A stretch of 5,110 nt of DNA, taken from NCBI GenBank assembly GCA_003486285.1, contig DNGH01000137.1:1-5110 (forward strand), in the 5' to 3' direction. This document shows positions 4,785 to 5,110 of the stretch, one piece after another (positions within the stretch are counted from its first letter, which is position 1; the number at the start of each line of letters is the position of its first letter). The translations under genes and the position numbers were made by a program. Under the pieces are notes generated by a model, which was given only the letters and a program-made list of their open reading frames with translations, was not told the DNA's origin and searched no databases. The DNA is from Actinomycetota bacterium (lineage in GTDB: Bacteria > Actinomycetota > Acidimicrobiia > Spongiisociales > UBA11373).

Positions 4785-5110
4785 ATGCTTCGTCTTCGCT
4801 GTGCCCTGGCTCTGGCGCGCCTCACCCGGAGCCTCATGCGCCTCTTCGGACGCGGCGGCACCGCGCTCCCCGGCCTGGTGGCGCTGCGCATCGATCCCCG
4901 CGTGATCGAGAAGCTGGTCGCCGGGTTGCGCGACGGTGTCGTCGTGGTCACCGGCACCAACGGCAAGACCACGACGGCGAAGATGATCGGGACGATGCTC
5001 ACCGCGTCGGGCCGGGTGGTGCTCGCCAATCGCACCGGCTCCAACCTGGCGCGCGGTCTCGCCGCCGAGCTCGCCGGCGCCTGGAGGAGCGGCCACATCG
5101 GCGCCGACGT
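4785..5110 (+). CDS. murT: Lipid II isoglutaminyl synthase, Mur-ligase-like subunit MurT, 3'-truncated
   Basis: MurT is the ATP-using subunit of the MurT-GatD complex, which amidates the alpha-carboxyl of D-glutamate in the lipid II stem peptide to D-isoglutamine using ammonia from glutamine hydrolysed by GatD. Only the first 108 codons are in the window. They show a basic N-terminus, then FGRGGTALPG at about 21-30, and VVTGTNGKTTTAKM with the Mur-ligase P-loop GTNGKTT at 57-63 (Lys61). Next comes NRTGSNLARG, a segment typical of MurT that separates it from MurC-F and folylpolyglutamate synthase. ATG at 4785 is chosen because homologues have a similar N-terminal extension before the RGGG-like segment. 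The cysteine zinc ribbon and the gatD partner would lie beyond the right edge. It is 27 nt after the ABC transporter, so co-transcription is possible alongside a leaderless promoter. Confidence 0.9.
   Translation, partial: MLRLRCALALARLTRSLMRLFGRGGTALPGLVALRIDPRVIEKLVAGLRDGVVVVTGTNGKTTTAKMIGTMLTASGRVVLANRTGSNLARGLAAELAGAWRSGHIGAD

Noticed and set aside
4714..4905. A 63-codon plus-strand frame crossing from the ABC transporter into murT
   Set aside because: It overlaps both real genes in another frame and lacks a ribosome site. The MurT frame starting at 4785 explains this DNA.
4080..5096. A 338-codon minus-strand open frame opposite the ABC ATPase and murT
   Set aside because: It covers the mirror image of Walker A, signature and Walker B codons plus the MurT P-loop; the product is low-complexity and Gly/Glu/His-rich.

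Overview
The window is high-GC DNA (about two thirds G+C by eye) with tightly packed genes, GTG/TTG starts and almost no intergenic space. It most likely comes from an actinomycete-type chromosome. Four points support this: a MurT gene (Mur-ligase-like subunit of lipid II amidation, typical of Gram-positives and Actinomycetota), a lipoate ligase/octanoyltransferase-family protein with an EYCPG motif of the kind I associate with Actinomycetota, a lipoprotein with a poly-threonine linker, and start regions that look leaderless. Acidimicrobiia would fit, but that is a guess from style and not shown by the sequence.

Layout: (1) 1-849, plus strand: the C-terminal three quarters of an aspartate-type PLP-dependent aminotransferase, cut by the left edge. 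(2) 839-1285, minus strand: type II 3-dehydroquinate dehydratase (aroQ), meeting the aminotransferase tail to tail with an 11-nt overlap. (3) 1295-2041, minus strand: a biotin/lipoate A/B ligase-family protein (lipoyl or octanoyl transfer), 9 nt upstream of aroQ and probably in the same transcription unit. (4) 2042-2122: an 81-nt divergent intergenic region holding the only obvious regulatory DNA, including a perfect 14-bp palindrome. (5) 2123-2800, plus strand: a lipoprotein of unknown function. (6) 2862-4757, plus strand: a full-length exporter-type ABC half-transporter (membrane domain plus ATPase). (7) 4785-5110, plus strand: the N-terminus of MurT, cut by the right edge. No gene-free stretch exceeds 100 bases. 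I saw no tRNA, rRNA, CRISPR array, insertion sequence or convincing intrinsic terminator.

How the genes relate: aroQ is a shikimate-pathway enzyme, the ligase-family protein acts in lipoyl-cofactor attachment, and MurT with a GatD partner (expected outside the window) amidates the peptidoglycan precursor. The ABC exporter and lipoprotein are envelope proteins of unknown substrate and role. These are mostly housekeeping genes and I see no new multi-gene system. The most interesting pattern is regulatory. The three genes without a Shine-Dalgarno sequence (ligase, aroQ, murT) all carry a TANNNT hexamer exactly 6 nt before the start codon, the geometry of leaderless transcription. The two genes with a Shine-Dalgarno (lipoprotein, ABC transporter) instead have -10-like hexamers 27-28 nt upstream of their starts.
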